64,000 nt of DNA from Noviherbaspirillum pedocola (GTDB lineage: Bacteria; Pseudomonadota; Gammaproteobacteria; Burkholderiales; Burkholderiaceae_D). The stretch lies in assembly GCF_016632335.1 (NCBI RefSeq), contig NZ_JAEPBG010000001.1:248001-312000 (forward strand). The letters run 5' to 3'. How positions within the stretch are numbered: the stretch's first letter is position 1; every line of letters begins with the position of its first letter. The position numbers were made by a program, and so were the translations under genes. Below are positions 46,320 to 54,482 of this stretch, piece by piece. The notes beneath the pieces were generated by a model, which worked only from the letters and a program-made list of their open reading frames with translations, searched no databases and was not told the origin of the DNA.

Positions 46320-46401
46320 GGCTGCCCTCCCCGGCCGCCATGCCGCGCGTTGCTCGCCATGTTCATGGTGATGTCTCCCTTATTGTTCGTTGTTCTTTAC
46401 C

Positions 46402-46484
46402 GGCTCGTAGGTTGGGCTGCAAAGCCCAACATCGGGCTTCCGCGGGCCGCAAGCACGTTGGGCTTACAGCCCAACCTACGAGCC
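46402..46484. repeat. Dispersed palindromic repeat (GTAGGTTGGGCT type), unit 1
   Basis: GGCTCGTAGGTTGGGCT at the left and AGCCCAACCTACGAGCC at the right are perfect inverted ends, with internal AAGCCCAACATCGGGCTTCCG and CACGTTGGGCTT segments. It fits REP-like intergenic palindromes mobilised in trans. It lies in the pcaC-livH spacer. Confidence 0.85.
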
Positions 46485-46527
46485 AACATCAGACGCCCGC
46501 GGTCCGCGCGCATGTTGGGCTTCCTTC

Positions 46528-46606
46528 GTAGGTTGGGCTGCCAAGCCCAACATCGAGCTTCCGCGGGCCGCAAGCATGTTGGGCTTCCTGCGTCAGCCCA
46601 ACCCAC
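46528..46606. repeat. Dispersed palindromic repeat (GTAGGTTGGGCT type), unit 2
   Basis: Begins GTAGGTTGGGCTGCCAAGCCCAACATCGAGCTTCCGCGGGCC and ends CAGCCCAACCCAC. Internal core nearly identical to unit 1, in the same orientation and head to tail with it. It sits immediately before the end of pcaC. Confidence 0.85.
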
Positions 46607-46612
46607 ATAACC

Positions 46613-47002
46613 TCAAGCTTTTCCGGCATCCACCTGCGCAAACACCTGCTGCGCCAGCGCGAAAGCCGAATTCGCCGCCGGCACGCCGCAATAGATCGCG
46701 GTCTGCAGCAGCGCTTCCTTGATCTCGTCGCGGCTCACGCCATTGTTGGCGGCAGCGCGCAGATGCAGCTTCAATTCCTCTTCCCGGTTCAGCGCCACCA
46801 TCATGCAGATCGTCATCAGGCTGCGGGTATGGCGCGGCAGGCCGGGCCGGGTCCAGATCTCGCCCCAGGCATAGCGGGTGATCAGGTCCTGGAATTCATT
46901 CGTCAATTCGGTGCGCTTGGCTTGCGCGCGGTCGACGTGGGCATCGCCCAGCACCGCGCGCCGCACCGACATGCCGGCGGCATGGCGTTCCTGCTCGTCC
47001 AT
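46613..47002 (-). CDS. pcaC: 4-carboxymuconolactone decarboxylase
   Basis: 129 aa, the full length of PcaC. Contains RYAWGEIWTRPGLPRHTRSLMTICMM and the CMD-family KEALLQTAIYCGVPAANSA. Converts 4-carboxymuconolactone to 3-oxoadipate enol-lactone in the protocatechuate branch. Nine bases after pcaD. Confidence 0.95.
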   Translation of the reverse strand: MDEQERHAAGMSVRRAVLGDAHVDRAQAKRTELTNEFQDLITRYAWGEIWTRPGLPRHTRSLMTICMMVALNREEELKLHLRAAANNGVSRDEIKEALLQTAIYCGVPAANSAFALAQQVFAQVDAGKA

Positions 47003-47011
47003 CGTGTTCTC

Positions 47012-47791
47012 CTAGTCGGCGAGAAAGCTGATCAGCTCTCGCGTGAATTCGGTCGGCCGTTCCCAGTTCGACAGATGCGCGGCATCCAGCTCGACATAGC
47101 GCGCGCCGGGAATCGCGTCGGCGACCGCGCGGCCATCCTGCGGCGGCGTCGAACCGTCATGGGTGCCGGCGATGACCAGCGTGGGATTCTGAATCGCGGC
47201 GATGTCGGCGCGCTGATCCATGTCGCGCACTGCGGCGCAATTTGCGGCATAGCCCTGCGTTGATGTGCGCAGCAGCATGGCCTTCACCACCTCGACCTGG
47301 CCCGGCGCACGCTGCTGAAAGTCCGGCGTGAACCAGCGGTCCAGCACCGCCGGCACCACGGCTGCCATGCCTTCCTTCTGCACCGTGGCGATGCGGCTGT
47401 TCCAGGCGTCGGCCGTGCCGATCTTGGCCGAGGTATTGCACAGCGCCAGCTTGCCAAAGCGCGCGCCATGGTGCACGCCCAGCCACATGCCGGTCATGCC
47501 GCCCATGGACAGGCCGCAGAAATGCGCGCGCGCGATGTTCAGGCCATCCATCAGCGCAATCACGTCGTCGCCGAGCTGGGCCACGGTGTACTCGCCGGGC
47601 GCGACTTCGGATTCGCCGTGGCCACGAGTGTCGTAGCGCAGCACGCGGAAGCGCTCCAAGAGCGCCGGCATCTGCGGATTCCACATGCCGAGGTCGGTGC
47701 CGAGTGAATTCGATAACACCACCACCGGCGCATCTTCCCTGCCCTCGAGTTCATAACGCAGCAAGAGGCCGTTGACTTGTATCGTGCTCAT
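47012..47791 (-). CDS. pcaD: 3-oxoadipate enol-lactonase
   Basis: 259-aa alpha/beta hydrolase. Nucleophile elbow GLSMGG, oxyanion-side LSNSLGTDLGMWNPQMPAL, and a C-terminal His in LDAAHLSNWERP. Opens the enol-lactone to 3-oxoadipate. Start overlaps the pcaB stop by four bases. Confidence 0.95.
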   Translation of the reverse strand: MSTIQVNGLLLRYELEGREDAPVVVLSNSLGTDLGMWNPQMPALLERFRVLRYDTRGHGESEVAPGEYTVAQLGDDVIALMDGLNIARAHFCGLSMGGMTGMWLGVHHGARFGKLALCNTSAKIGTADAWNSRIATVQKEGMAAVVPAVLDRWFTPDFQQRAPGQVEVVKAMLLRTSTQGYAANCAAVRDMDQRADIAAIQNPTLVIAGTHDGSTPPQDGRAVADAIPGARYVELDAAHLSNWERPTEFTRELISFLAD

Positions 47792-49161
47792 GAAGATTGC
47801 TCCTGTTGATGACGCGCCAGCACCCGGTCCACGAAGAGGCCGGTCGCGCCGAGATAATTGACGGGCGCAAACAGCGCATCGAGTTCCTGCGGCGACAGGT
47901 GCTGCGTCACTTGCTGGTCTTCGCCGAGCACCTCACGCAGATGCCGGCCGTTCGCCGCGGCTTGCCGGCTCGCGGCTTCCACCAGGTGATGGGCGTTGAG
48001 CCGGCCGATCCTGCCGCCCAGCGCCAGCATCACCGCTTCGCCCATGATCAGGCCATGGGTGATATCGAGATTGGCGCGCATGCGATCCGCGTCGACCGAC
48101 AGCCCGGCTGCGACTTCGCGCATCTGCCGCAGCGCGCCGAAGCTGGCCACGGCAATCTCGGGCAGCGCATCCCATTCCGCCTGCCAGCCGCCGAGCGCGC
48201 GCTCATGTTCCTGCACCATGCCTGCAAGTACGGTGGCAACCAGCCCCGGAACTCGCACAGCGGCAGTCAGTGCAGCAGCGCAGGCCACCGGATTGCGCTT
48301 GTGCGGCATCGTCGACGAGCCGCCTTTGCCGGGCGCCGCGGGTTCGGCGGCTTCGGCGACATCGGTCTGCATCAGCAGCGACACATCGCGCGCCATCTTG
48401 CCCAGGCTGCCGGTCAGCATGCCGAGCGCGGTGGCGATGTCGGCAATGCGGTCGCGCTGCGTATGCCAGGGCATGGCGGGCAATGGCAAGTCCAGGTCCT
48501 GCGCCAGGCTTTGCGCCACCGCGAGCCCCTGGTCGCGCAGGCTGGCCAGCGTGCCGGCCGCGCCGCCGAACTGGAGCGCGAGCGCATCGGCCTGCAAGGC
48601 AATGATGCGATTGCGATGATTCAGCATCGCATCCAGCCAGCCCGCAGCCTTGAGACCGAAGCTGATCGGCAATGCATGCTGCATCCAGGTACGGCCGATC
48701 ATGGGCGTGTCGCGATGCGCGCGCGCGAGCTGCGCGAGCGCATCGATGATGCCGTCCACTTCCGTGTGAAAGAGTTGCAGCGCCTCGCGCAATTGCAGCA
48801 TCAGGCCGGTGTCGATCGCGTCCTGGCTGGTCGCGCCCCAATGCACATATTTGCCGGCCTCGGCATCGCGCCGCGATACCGCCGCGGTCAACTGCTTCAC
48901 CAGCGGAATGGCAAGATTGCCGGCCGAAGCGGCTGCCTCGGCCAGCGCGGGAAGATCGATCTGTTCAGCATTGCAGGCGGCAACGATTGCCGCCACCGCG
49001 CTTTGCGGAATGACGCCGTGCGCGGCTTCGGCGCGGGCCAGCGCCGCCTCGAAGTCCAGCATGCGCTGCACTGCGGCGGTGTCGGAAAACACCGCCAGCA
49101 TGGCCGCGCCGCCGGACAGCGGCCGCGTCAGCGTAAAGCCCCGCTCGAACGCCGCAGTCAT
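47788..49161 (-). CDS. pcaB: 3-carboxy-cis,cis-muconate cycloisomerase
   Basis: 457 aa of the fumarase/aspartase superfamily, with signature GGSSTMPHKRNPVACA and the upstream KYVHWGATSQDAIDTGLMLQL. Cyclises 3-carboxymuconate to 4-carboxymuconolactone. ATG 49161 overlaps the pcaF stop (ATGA) and begins MTAAFERGFTLTRPLSGG. A longer in-frame opening lies within pcaF and is rejected. Confidence 0.95.
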   Translation of the reverse strand: MTAAFERGFTLTRPLSGGAAMLAVFSDTAAVQRMLDFEAALARAEAAHGVIPQSAVAAIVAACNAEQIDLPALAEAAASAGNLAIPLVKQLTAAVSRRDAEAGKYVHWGATSQDAIDTGLMLQLREALQLFHTEVDGIIDALAQLARAHRDTPMIGRTWMQHALPISFGLKAAGWLDAMLNHRNRIIALQADALALQFGGAAGTLASLRDQGLAVAQSLAQDLDLPLPAMPWHTQRDRIADIATALGMLTGSLGKMARDVSLLMQTDVAEAAEPAAPGKGGSSTMPHKRNPVACAAALTAAVRVPGLVATVLAGMVQEHERALGGWQAEWDALPEIAVASFGALRQMREVAAGLSVDADRMRANLDITHGLIMGEAVMLALGGRIGRLNAHHLVEAASRQAAANGRHLREVLGEDQQVTQHLSPQELDALFAPVNYLGATGLFVDRVLARHQQEQSS

Positions 49162-50363
49162 CAGACGCGCTCGATCACCATTGCAATGCCCTGGCCCACG
49201 CCGATGCACATCGTGCACAGCGCGAAGCGGCCGCCGGTGCGATGCAGCTGGTACATCGCGGTGGTGACCAGGCGCGCGCCGCTCATGCCCAGCGGATGGC
49301 CGAGCGCAATGGCGCCGCCGTTCGGGTTCACGCGCGGATCGTTGTCGGCAACGCCCAGCATGCGCAGCACCGCCAGACCCTGCGAAGCGAAGGCTTCGTT
49401 CAGCTCGATCACGTCCATCTGATCGATGGTCATGCCCAGTCGCTGCAACAGCTTTTGCGATGCCGGTCCTGGGCCGATGCCCATCACCCGCGGCGCGACG
49501 CCGGCGGTGGCCATGCCGACGATGCGCGCGCGCGGCGTCAGGCCGTGGCGTTGCGCCGCTTCCTCGTTGGCCAGCAGCAGCGCGCAGGCGCCGTCGTTCA
49601 CGCCCGAGGCATTGCCGGCGGTGACGCTGCCGTCCGGGCGCACCACGCCGCGCAGCTTGGCCAGCGCTTCGATATTGGTTGCGCGCGGATGCTCGTCATG
49701 CTCCACCGTGATCGCGTCGCCCTTCTTCTGCGGAATGATCACCGGCGTGATTTCCTGCGCCAGGATGCCGGCCTTCTGCGCGGCGGCTGCCTTGTTCTGG
49801 CTCGCCATCGCGAAGGCATCCTGGTCGGCGCGGCTGATGTTGTAGTCGACCGCGACGTTCTCGGCAGTCTCGGGCATCGAATCGACGCCGTATTGCGCCT
49901 TCATCAGCGGATTGACGAAGCGCCAGCCGATGGTGGTGTCGAAGATGTTGGCATTGCGCGAGAAAGCGCTGTCGGCCTTGCCCATCACGAAGGGTGCGCG
50001 GGTCATCGACTCGACGCCGCCGGCGATCATCAGGCCGGCTTCGCCGGACTTGATGGCGCGCGCGGCGGTGCCGACCGCATCCATGCCCGAGCCGCACAGG
50101 CGGTTGATGGTGGCGCCCGGCACTTCGTGCGGCAGGCCAGCCAGCAGCAGCGACATGCGCGCGACGTTGCGGTTGTCTTCGCCGGCCTGGTTGGCGCAGC
50201 CGTAGATCACGTCGCCGACCATGCTCCAGTCGACTTCGGGATTGCGCGCCATCAGCGCGCGCAGCGGGATGGCGCCGAGGTCGTCGGCGCGCACATCCTT
50301 CAGTGCGCCGCCGTAGCGGCCGATGGGAGTGCGGATGGCGTCGCAGATAAAGGCTTCGATCAT
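49161..50363 (-). CDS. pcaF: 3-oxoadipyl-CoA thiolase
   Basis: 400 aa thiolase: active-site Cys in INRLCGSGMDAV, C-terminal GGAIALGHPLGMSGARL and CTMCIGVGQGIAMVIERV. Cleaves 3-oxoadipyl-CoA to succinyl-CoA and acetyl-CoA, the last pathway step. Start chosen at MIEAFICDAIRTPIGRYGG behind AAGGAGACATC. The 62-codon upstream opening lies in pcaJ. Confidence 0.96.
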   Translation of the reverse strand: MIEAFICDAIRTPIGRYGGALKDVRADDLGAIPLRALMARNPEVDWSMVGDVIYGCANQAGEDNRNVARMSLLLAGLPHEVPGATINRLCGSGMDAVGTAARAIKSGEAGLMIAGGVESMTRAPFVMGKADSAFSRNANIFDTTIGWRFVNPLMKAQYGVDSMPETAENVAVDYNISRADQDAFAMASQNKAAAAQKAGILAQEITPVIIPQKKGDAITVEHDEHPRATNIEALAKLRGVVRPDGSVTAGNASGVNDGACALLLANEEAAQRHGLTPRARIVGMATAGVAPRVMGIGPGPASQKLLQRLGMTIDQMDVIELNEAFASQGLAVLRMLGVADNDPRVNPNGGAIALGHPLGMSGARLVTTAMYQLHRTGGRFALCTMCIGVGQGIAMVIERV

Positions 50364-50383
50364 GATGTCTCCTTGTATGTCGG

Positions 50384-51025
50384 TTATGCGGCGCGCGCGA
50401 GCGGCACGCCGGTCAGTTTCTGCAGTTCGTCGAAAGAGATGTCGGAGACGATCTCGCGCACGACGAGGCCTTCGGGCGTGACGTCCAGCACCGCCAGGTC
50501 GGTATAGATGCGCGAGACGCAGCCGATCGCGGTCAGCGGATAGCTGCACTCGGCCACGACCTTGCTTTCGCCACTCTTGGTCAGGTGCTCCATCATCACG
50601 TACACGTCCTTGGCGCCCAGCGCCAGGTCCATCGCGCCGCCGACGGCGGGAATCGCATCCGGCGCGCCGGTGTGCCAGTTCGCCAGGTCGCCCTTGACGG
50701 ACACCTGGAAGGCGCCGAGCACGCAGATGTCGAGATGGCCGCCGCGCATCATCGCGAAGGAATCGGCATGGTGAAAATAGGCGCCGCCTTTGAGCAGCGT
50801 GACCGGCTGCTTACCGGCGTTGATCAGGTCGGGATCTTCCTCGCCCTGCAATGGCGCCGGCCCCATGCCAAGCACGCCGTTTTCGCTGTGCAGGAAGATT
50901 TCGCGGTCCTGCGGCAGGTGATTGGCCACCATGGTCGGCAGGCCGATCCCCAGGTTTACGTATGCGCCCTCAGCGATATCCTGAGCGACGCGTTGCGCCA
51001 TCTGGTCGCGTGTCAGACGTTTCAT
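50384..51025 (-). CDS. pcaJ: 3-oxoadipate CoA-transferase subunit B
   Basis: 213 aa with the beta-subunit active-site region HSENGVLGMGP (catalytic Glu) and GGHLDICVLGAFQV. Pairs with PcaI to move CoA from succinyl-CoA to 3-oxoadipate. Overlaps pcaI by four bases. Confidence 0.95.
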   Translation of the reverse strand: MKRLTRDQMAQRVAQDIAEGAYVNLGIGLPTMVANHLPQDREIFLHSENGVLGMGPAPLQGEEDPDLINAGKQPVTLLKGGAYFHHADSFAMMRGGHLDICVLGAFQVSVKGDLANWHTGAPDAIPAVGGAMDLALGAKDVYVMMEHLTKSGESKVVAECSYPLTAIGCVSRIYTDLAVLDVTPEGLVVREIVSDISFDELQKLTGVPLARAA

Positions 51026-51687
51026 GCGGCCTCCTTGACGATGCGCTTGACGAAGATGCCCGGCGTGACGATGTTTTCCGGATCGAGCTCGCCGAGCTCC
51101 ACCACTTCCGATACCTGGGCGATGGTGACCTTCGCCGCTGAAGCCATGATCGGGCCGAAATTGCGCGCGGTCTTGCGATAGACCAGGTTGCCCCAGCGAT
51201 CGCCGCGGTGCGCCTTGATGAGAGCGAAGTCGGCGTGAATCGGCGACTCCAGCACATAGTGGCGGCCATTGATCAGGCGGGTTTCCTTGCCTTCAGCCAG
51301 GAGCGTGCCGTAGCCGGTGGGCGTGAAAAAGCCGCCGATGCCGGCGCCGGCGGCGCGGATGCGCTCGGCAAGGTTGCCCTGCGGTGTCAATTCCAGCTCG
51401 ATGTCGCCGCTGCGGTACAGGCCGTCGAACACCCAGGAATCGGTCTGGCGCGGGAAGGAGCAGATGATCTTTTTTACGCGCCGCGCCTTGAGCAGCGCAG
51501 CCAGGCCGGTGTCGCCGTTGCCGGCATTGTTGTTGACGATGGTGAGCTCTTTCGCGCCTTGGGCGATAAGCGCATCGATGAGCTCGGCCGGCATGCCGGC
51601 ATTGCCGAAGCCGCCGATCATGACCGTGGCGCCGTCATGCACATCGGCCACCGCCGCTTCGAGCGAGGGATAGATTTTATTGATCAC
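51022..51687 (-). CDS. pcaI: 3-oxoadipate CoA-transferase subunit A
   Basis: 221 aa with the alpha-subunit glycine motif GATVMIGGFGNAGMP and GIGGFFTPTGYGT. First gene of pcaIJFBDC, with livHMGF-type genes following. The ring-cleavage genes pcaGH are not in this window, so the pathway needs them elsewhere. Confidence 0.95.
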   Translation of the reverse strand: MINKIYPSLEAAVADVHDGATVMIGGFGNAGMPAELIDALIAQGAKELTIVNNNAGNGDTGLAALLKARRVKKIICSFPRQTDSWVFDGLYRSGDIELELTPQGNLAERIRAAGAGIGGFFTPTGYGTLLAEGKETRLINGRHYVLESPIHADFALIKAHRGDRWGNLVYRKTARNFGPIMASAAKVTIAQVSEVVELGELDPENIVTPGIFVKRIVKEAA

Positions 51688-52087
51688 GTGTCGGTCTTTC
51701 AGACGTTGAGGGGAACCGGAACGGCAAGGATGTTAATCACCTTGGATCATTGACAACAACATCTGCCAACTCTCTTAACAAATATCGCAGCGGCATTTTT
51801 CGAAACGTAACATCCGGCCGTTGCTCGTTTGCCACTTTTCCTTCCTGAACGTCTCGTCTTTTGTCATACGAAAAAGTTCAGCGCTGCTCGCAAGGAAAGT
51901 CACCCGCGGGCCGTGCCAATTACTCAGCAGGCTCTATAATTCGCCAAGGTTGTTCGTTAAACGAACATTTGTCTGTTTATAGAACAGTTGCCGAGTTTTT
52001 CATACGACAATGGCGGACGTCAAGGCAGCAAATTGGAAATGTGTGCGACTTTCGAACGTAATTTTCAAACATTCATGCGAGGACCAC
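51688..52087. other. Divergent promoter region between pcaI and the IclR regulator
   Basis: 400 bp, more AT-rich than the flanking genes, holding the 51951-51967 palindrome and presumably both promoters. No gene is supported here. Confidence 0.7.
51951..51967. promoter_or_regulatory. Perfect palindromic operator candidate for the IclR regulator
   Basis: TGTTCGTT-A-AACGAACA is an uninterrupted 8-1-8 inverted repeat, 121 bases before the regulator's ATG and 264 before pcaI. PcaR/PcaU/CatR-type IclR sites also carry GTTCG/CGAAC half-sites. It is well placed to control one or both genes. Confidence 0.7.
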
Positions 52088-52930
52088 ATGCAGGCATATC
52101 AGGAGTCGAACACATCGGAATCATTGGAATCGTCCCATGACAAGGCCATGACTATCGCCCAGGAAATCGAGGCGATGACCGATCCAAGCTTCATGACTTC
52201 GCTCGCACGCGGCCTCGCCGTGGTACGGGCGTTCAGCGACCAGCGCCGTAGCCTCACCATCGCCCAGATCAGCCACAAGACCGGCATTCCGCGCGCTGCC
52301 GTGCGCCGCTGCCTGTACACCCTGAAGCGGCTCGGCTATGCGGATTCCGAAGCGAACAATTTCTCGCTGAAACCAAAGATCCTATCCCTTGGCTATTCCT
52401 ATCTGTCCTCCACGCCGCTGACCGTCTCAGCCCAGCCCTGCCTGAACAGCATCAGCCGCGCGCTGAACGAATCCTGCTCGCTCGCCGTGCTGGACAACGA
52501 TGAAATCCTGTACGTTGCCCGCTCGGCAACCTCGCGCGTGATGTCGATCGCGCTCAATACCGGCAGCCGCCTGCCGGCCTACTGCACGTCGCTCGGGCGA
52601 GTGATGCTGGCCAACCTGCCCGAAGACCAGCTGCAGGCCTATCTCGACCGGGTCAAGCTGCGTGCCTACACCGAGCGCACCGTGGTATCGACCGCGCGGC
52701 TGCGCGAAATTCTGTCCGAGGTGCGGGTGGCGGGTTATGCGATCGTCGAAGAAGAGCTGGAAGTCGGCCTGCGCTCGATCGCGGTGCCGGTGCGCGGCGC
52801 GTCGGGCACGGTGCATGCAGCGTTGAATGTCGGCGCGCAGGCAACCCGGGTGTCGACGCGGCAAATGGAAGAGGAATTCCTGCCGGTGCTGTTGCGCGGC
52901 GCGCAGGAATTGTCTGTATTGCTGCCCTGA
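52088..52930 (+). CDS. pcaR: IclR-family regulator of protocatechuate catabolism (PcaR-like)
   Basis: 280 aa: winged helix-turn-helix about 30-95 (LTIAQISHKTGIPRAAVRRCLYTLKRLGYA), then the IclR effector domain (YVARSATSRVMSIALNTGSRLPAYCTSLGRVMLA; GYAIVEEELEVGLRSIAVPV). PcaR activates pca genes in response to beta-ketoadipate. ATG 52088 follows GAGGACC. Divergent from pcaI. The exact family member (PcaR, PcaU or PobR type) rests on context. Confidence 0.85.
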   Translation: MQAYQESNTSESLESSHDKAMTIAQEIEAMTDPSFMTSLARGLAVVRAFSDQRRSLTIAQISHKTGIPRAAVRRCLYTLKRLGYADSEANNFSLKPKILSLGYSYLSSTPLTVSAQPCLNSISRALNESCSLAVLDNDEILYVARSATSRVMSIALNTGSRLPAYCTSLGRVMLANLPEDQLQAYLDRVKLRAYTERTVVSTARLREILSEVRVAGYAIVEEELEVGLRSIAVPVRGASGTVHAALNVGAQATRVSTRQMEEEFLPVLLRGAQELSVLLP

Positions 52931-52949
52931 TTGCGATAAGCGATTACCC

Positions 52950-52989
52950 AAAAGCAAACATCCCGCATGCGTGCGGGATGTTTGCTTTT
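52950..52989. terminator. Strong hairpin terminator after the IclR gene
   Basis: Perfect 18-bp stem AAAAGCAAACATCCCGCA / TGCGGGATGTTTGCTTTT with a 4-base loop. The A-run on one side and T-run on the other allow function in both directions, so it may also serve the convergent ferritin-like gene. Confidence 0.93.
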
Positions 52990-53059
52990 CAGCGCCTGAT
53001 TTTCAGGCGCCTGCTGCGCAATGCCTTGCGATCACTCGGCATGAGCCAAGCTGTTTCGA

Positions 53060-53590
53060 TCAGTCGAGCAGATCCTTCATGTCGTCGGCATGCTCTTCCT
53101 CGTCGGCCATGATCTCGGTCAGCATCAACCGCGTGGTCGGATCGGTATCGCCGATGCGGTCGATCATCTGGCGATAGGACTCGATCGCCACGCGTTCCTC
53201 GATCAGGTTGGCCCGGATCATGGCGCGGATGTCGTCCGAGGCATCGTATTGCGCATGGCTGCGCTCCATCAGCGTGGACGGATTGAAGTCCGGCTCGCCA
53301 TTGAGCTGCATGATGCGTTCGGCGATGCGGTCCGCATGGCCCTGCTCCTCGTTCGCATGCTCGAGAAATTCCGCGCGCACCGCGGTGTTTTCCATGCCGG
53401 TAGCGGTGAAGTAATGGCGCTTGTAACGCAGCACGCACACCAGCTCGGTAGCCAGCGCGTCGTTGAGCATGGCGATGATTTCCTGGCGATTGCCGCGGTA
53501 GCCGGGGCTCACTGCGCCCTCGTCGGTGGCCCTGGTGGCCGCGGCGCGGATTGCCGCCGTGTCGAGTTTTCCTGCCGTATTTTCTGCCAT
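53060..53590 (-). CDS. Ferritin-like (bacterioferritin-type) protein
   Basis: 176 aa four-helix ferritin-like protein. Metal-ligand positions are visible as ATELVCVLRYKRH, ANEEQGHADRIAERI, IEERVAIESYRQMI and MADEEEHADDM. Probably stores or oxidises iron, or protects against peroxide. ATG 53590 follows AAGGAAAG. An in-frame GTG at 53641 would add 17 residues without similarity. Confidence 0.85.
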   Translation of the reverse strand: MAENTAGKLDTAAIRAAATRATDEGAVSPGYRGNRQEIIAMLNDALATELVCVLRYKRHYFTATGMENTAVRAEFLEHANEEQGHADRIAERIMQLNGEPDFNPSTLMERSHAQYDASDDIRAMIRANLIEERVAIESYRQMIDRIGDTDPTTRLMLTEIMADEEEHADDMKDLLD

Positions 53591-53744
53591 CGTCTTTCCT
53601 TTCGAGAGATGTGGTCCGATGTTCTCTCGCTGAGCGAGCACTTTGTTCAGACTGCATCATGCCGACGATGTTCCGGCGGGTCGGTTCGGCAACGAACACA
53701 ACTCGGCAGTGGCCCGCCCTCGCCCGACCTTTCGAGAACGGATT

Positions 53745-54476
53745 TCAGTAGGCGATCCGGTAACGGTAGCCGCGATAGTTCAGCACCATTTCCCTGGGCA
53801 GCAGTTTTTCCAGCGTCAGGCCTGGTGCAACCTGTTCGCCTTCGCGCCGCAAGCGGTTGTTGATCAGCACCGAGCGATCTGCCGGATTGCTCGCATAGAT
53901 GTAGCCATTGATGGCCAGCGTCGGGATCTCGCGCTGGATCTGTGGCGGCAAGTCCTGCAGCAGGGAAACCGGCTCGGTGTGCGCTTCAGGCGATGGTTTG
54001 GCTGCGACGGCGGAGGTCGGACGAGCGGTTGAAGCCGGTGGTGCGGCCGGCCGCTGCGCCTGCGGCGTAGAGGCAGCGCTTGGCCGCGATGCCGTCACGG
54101 TTGGCGATGGACGCGGCGCGACGGTCGAGGCAGCGGCGGCCGTTTGCGATGGAGTCGACTTCGCTGACTGTGTCAATGGCGCCGCGCCGCCAGGAGCAAA
54201 AGCCGGTGGCGAGGAAGCGGCGGATGCCCCCGCCTGCTTCGCCGCATTTGCGGTCAGCTTCACGCCTGCAGGCTGCTCATGCTGCGACAACGCAAACCAT
54301 CCCGCGAAAATCGCCGCGCCAAGCACGGCCACCGCCACGCCGCCGAGCAGCAGCGGTGAACGCCTTGTCGCCGTATCCGGCAGCGTCGGCACCAGCGGCT
54401 GCGTGCCGAGGTCCGGAACGGATCCGCGCGAGCGTTCCGCCTGGGCCTTTTTCAGGGCTTCGAGTATGTAGGACAT
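53745..54476 (-). CDS. gspB: General secretion pathway protein B (GspB/ExeB-like)
   Basis: 243 aa. N-terminal MSYILEALKKAQAERSRG is the GspB hallmark, with one transmembrane helix (about 42-64), a Pro/Ala/Ser-rich periplasmic stretch, and a C-terminal GspB domain (LPPQIQREIPTLAINGYIYASNPADRSVLINNRL). Works with GspA to place the type II secretin through peptidoglycan. No other gsp genes are in the window. Confidence 0.88.
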   Translation of the reverse strand: MSYILEALKKAQAERSRGSVPDLGTQPLVPTLPDTATRRSPLLLGGVAVAVLGAAIFAGWFALSQHEQPAGVKLTANAAKQAGASAASSPPAFAPGGAAPLTQSAKSTPSQTAAAASTVAPRPSPTVTASRPSAASTPQAQRPAAPPASTARPTSAVAAKPSPEAHTEPVSLLQDLPPQIQREIPTLAINGYIYASNPADRSVLINNRLRREGEQVAPGLTLEKLLPREMVLNYRGYRYRIAY

Positions 54477-54482
54477 CCGGCT

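Noticed and set aside
44479-46341. 620-codon frame merging livM with antisense-like sequence upstream
   Set aside because: The first half is livH read in the wrong frame. Real LivM similarity begins at 45459, where an ATG overlaps the livH stop.
46402-46606. Repeated 46.4-46.6 kb units as a CRISPR array
   Set aside because: Units are palindromes of about 80 bp without regular short spacers, there are no cas genes, and a third copy sits alone at 62.4 kb.
47797-50507. Long plus-strand frames (541 and 421 codons) across pcaB and pcaF
   Set aside because: Antisense of well-conserved enzymes in high-GC DNA. Composition is Arg/His/Gln-rich without domains.
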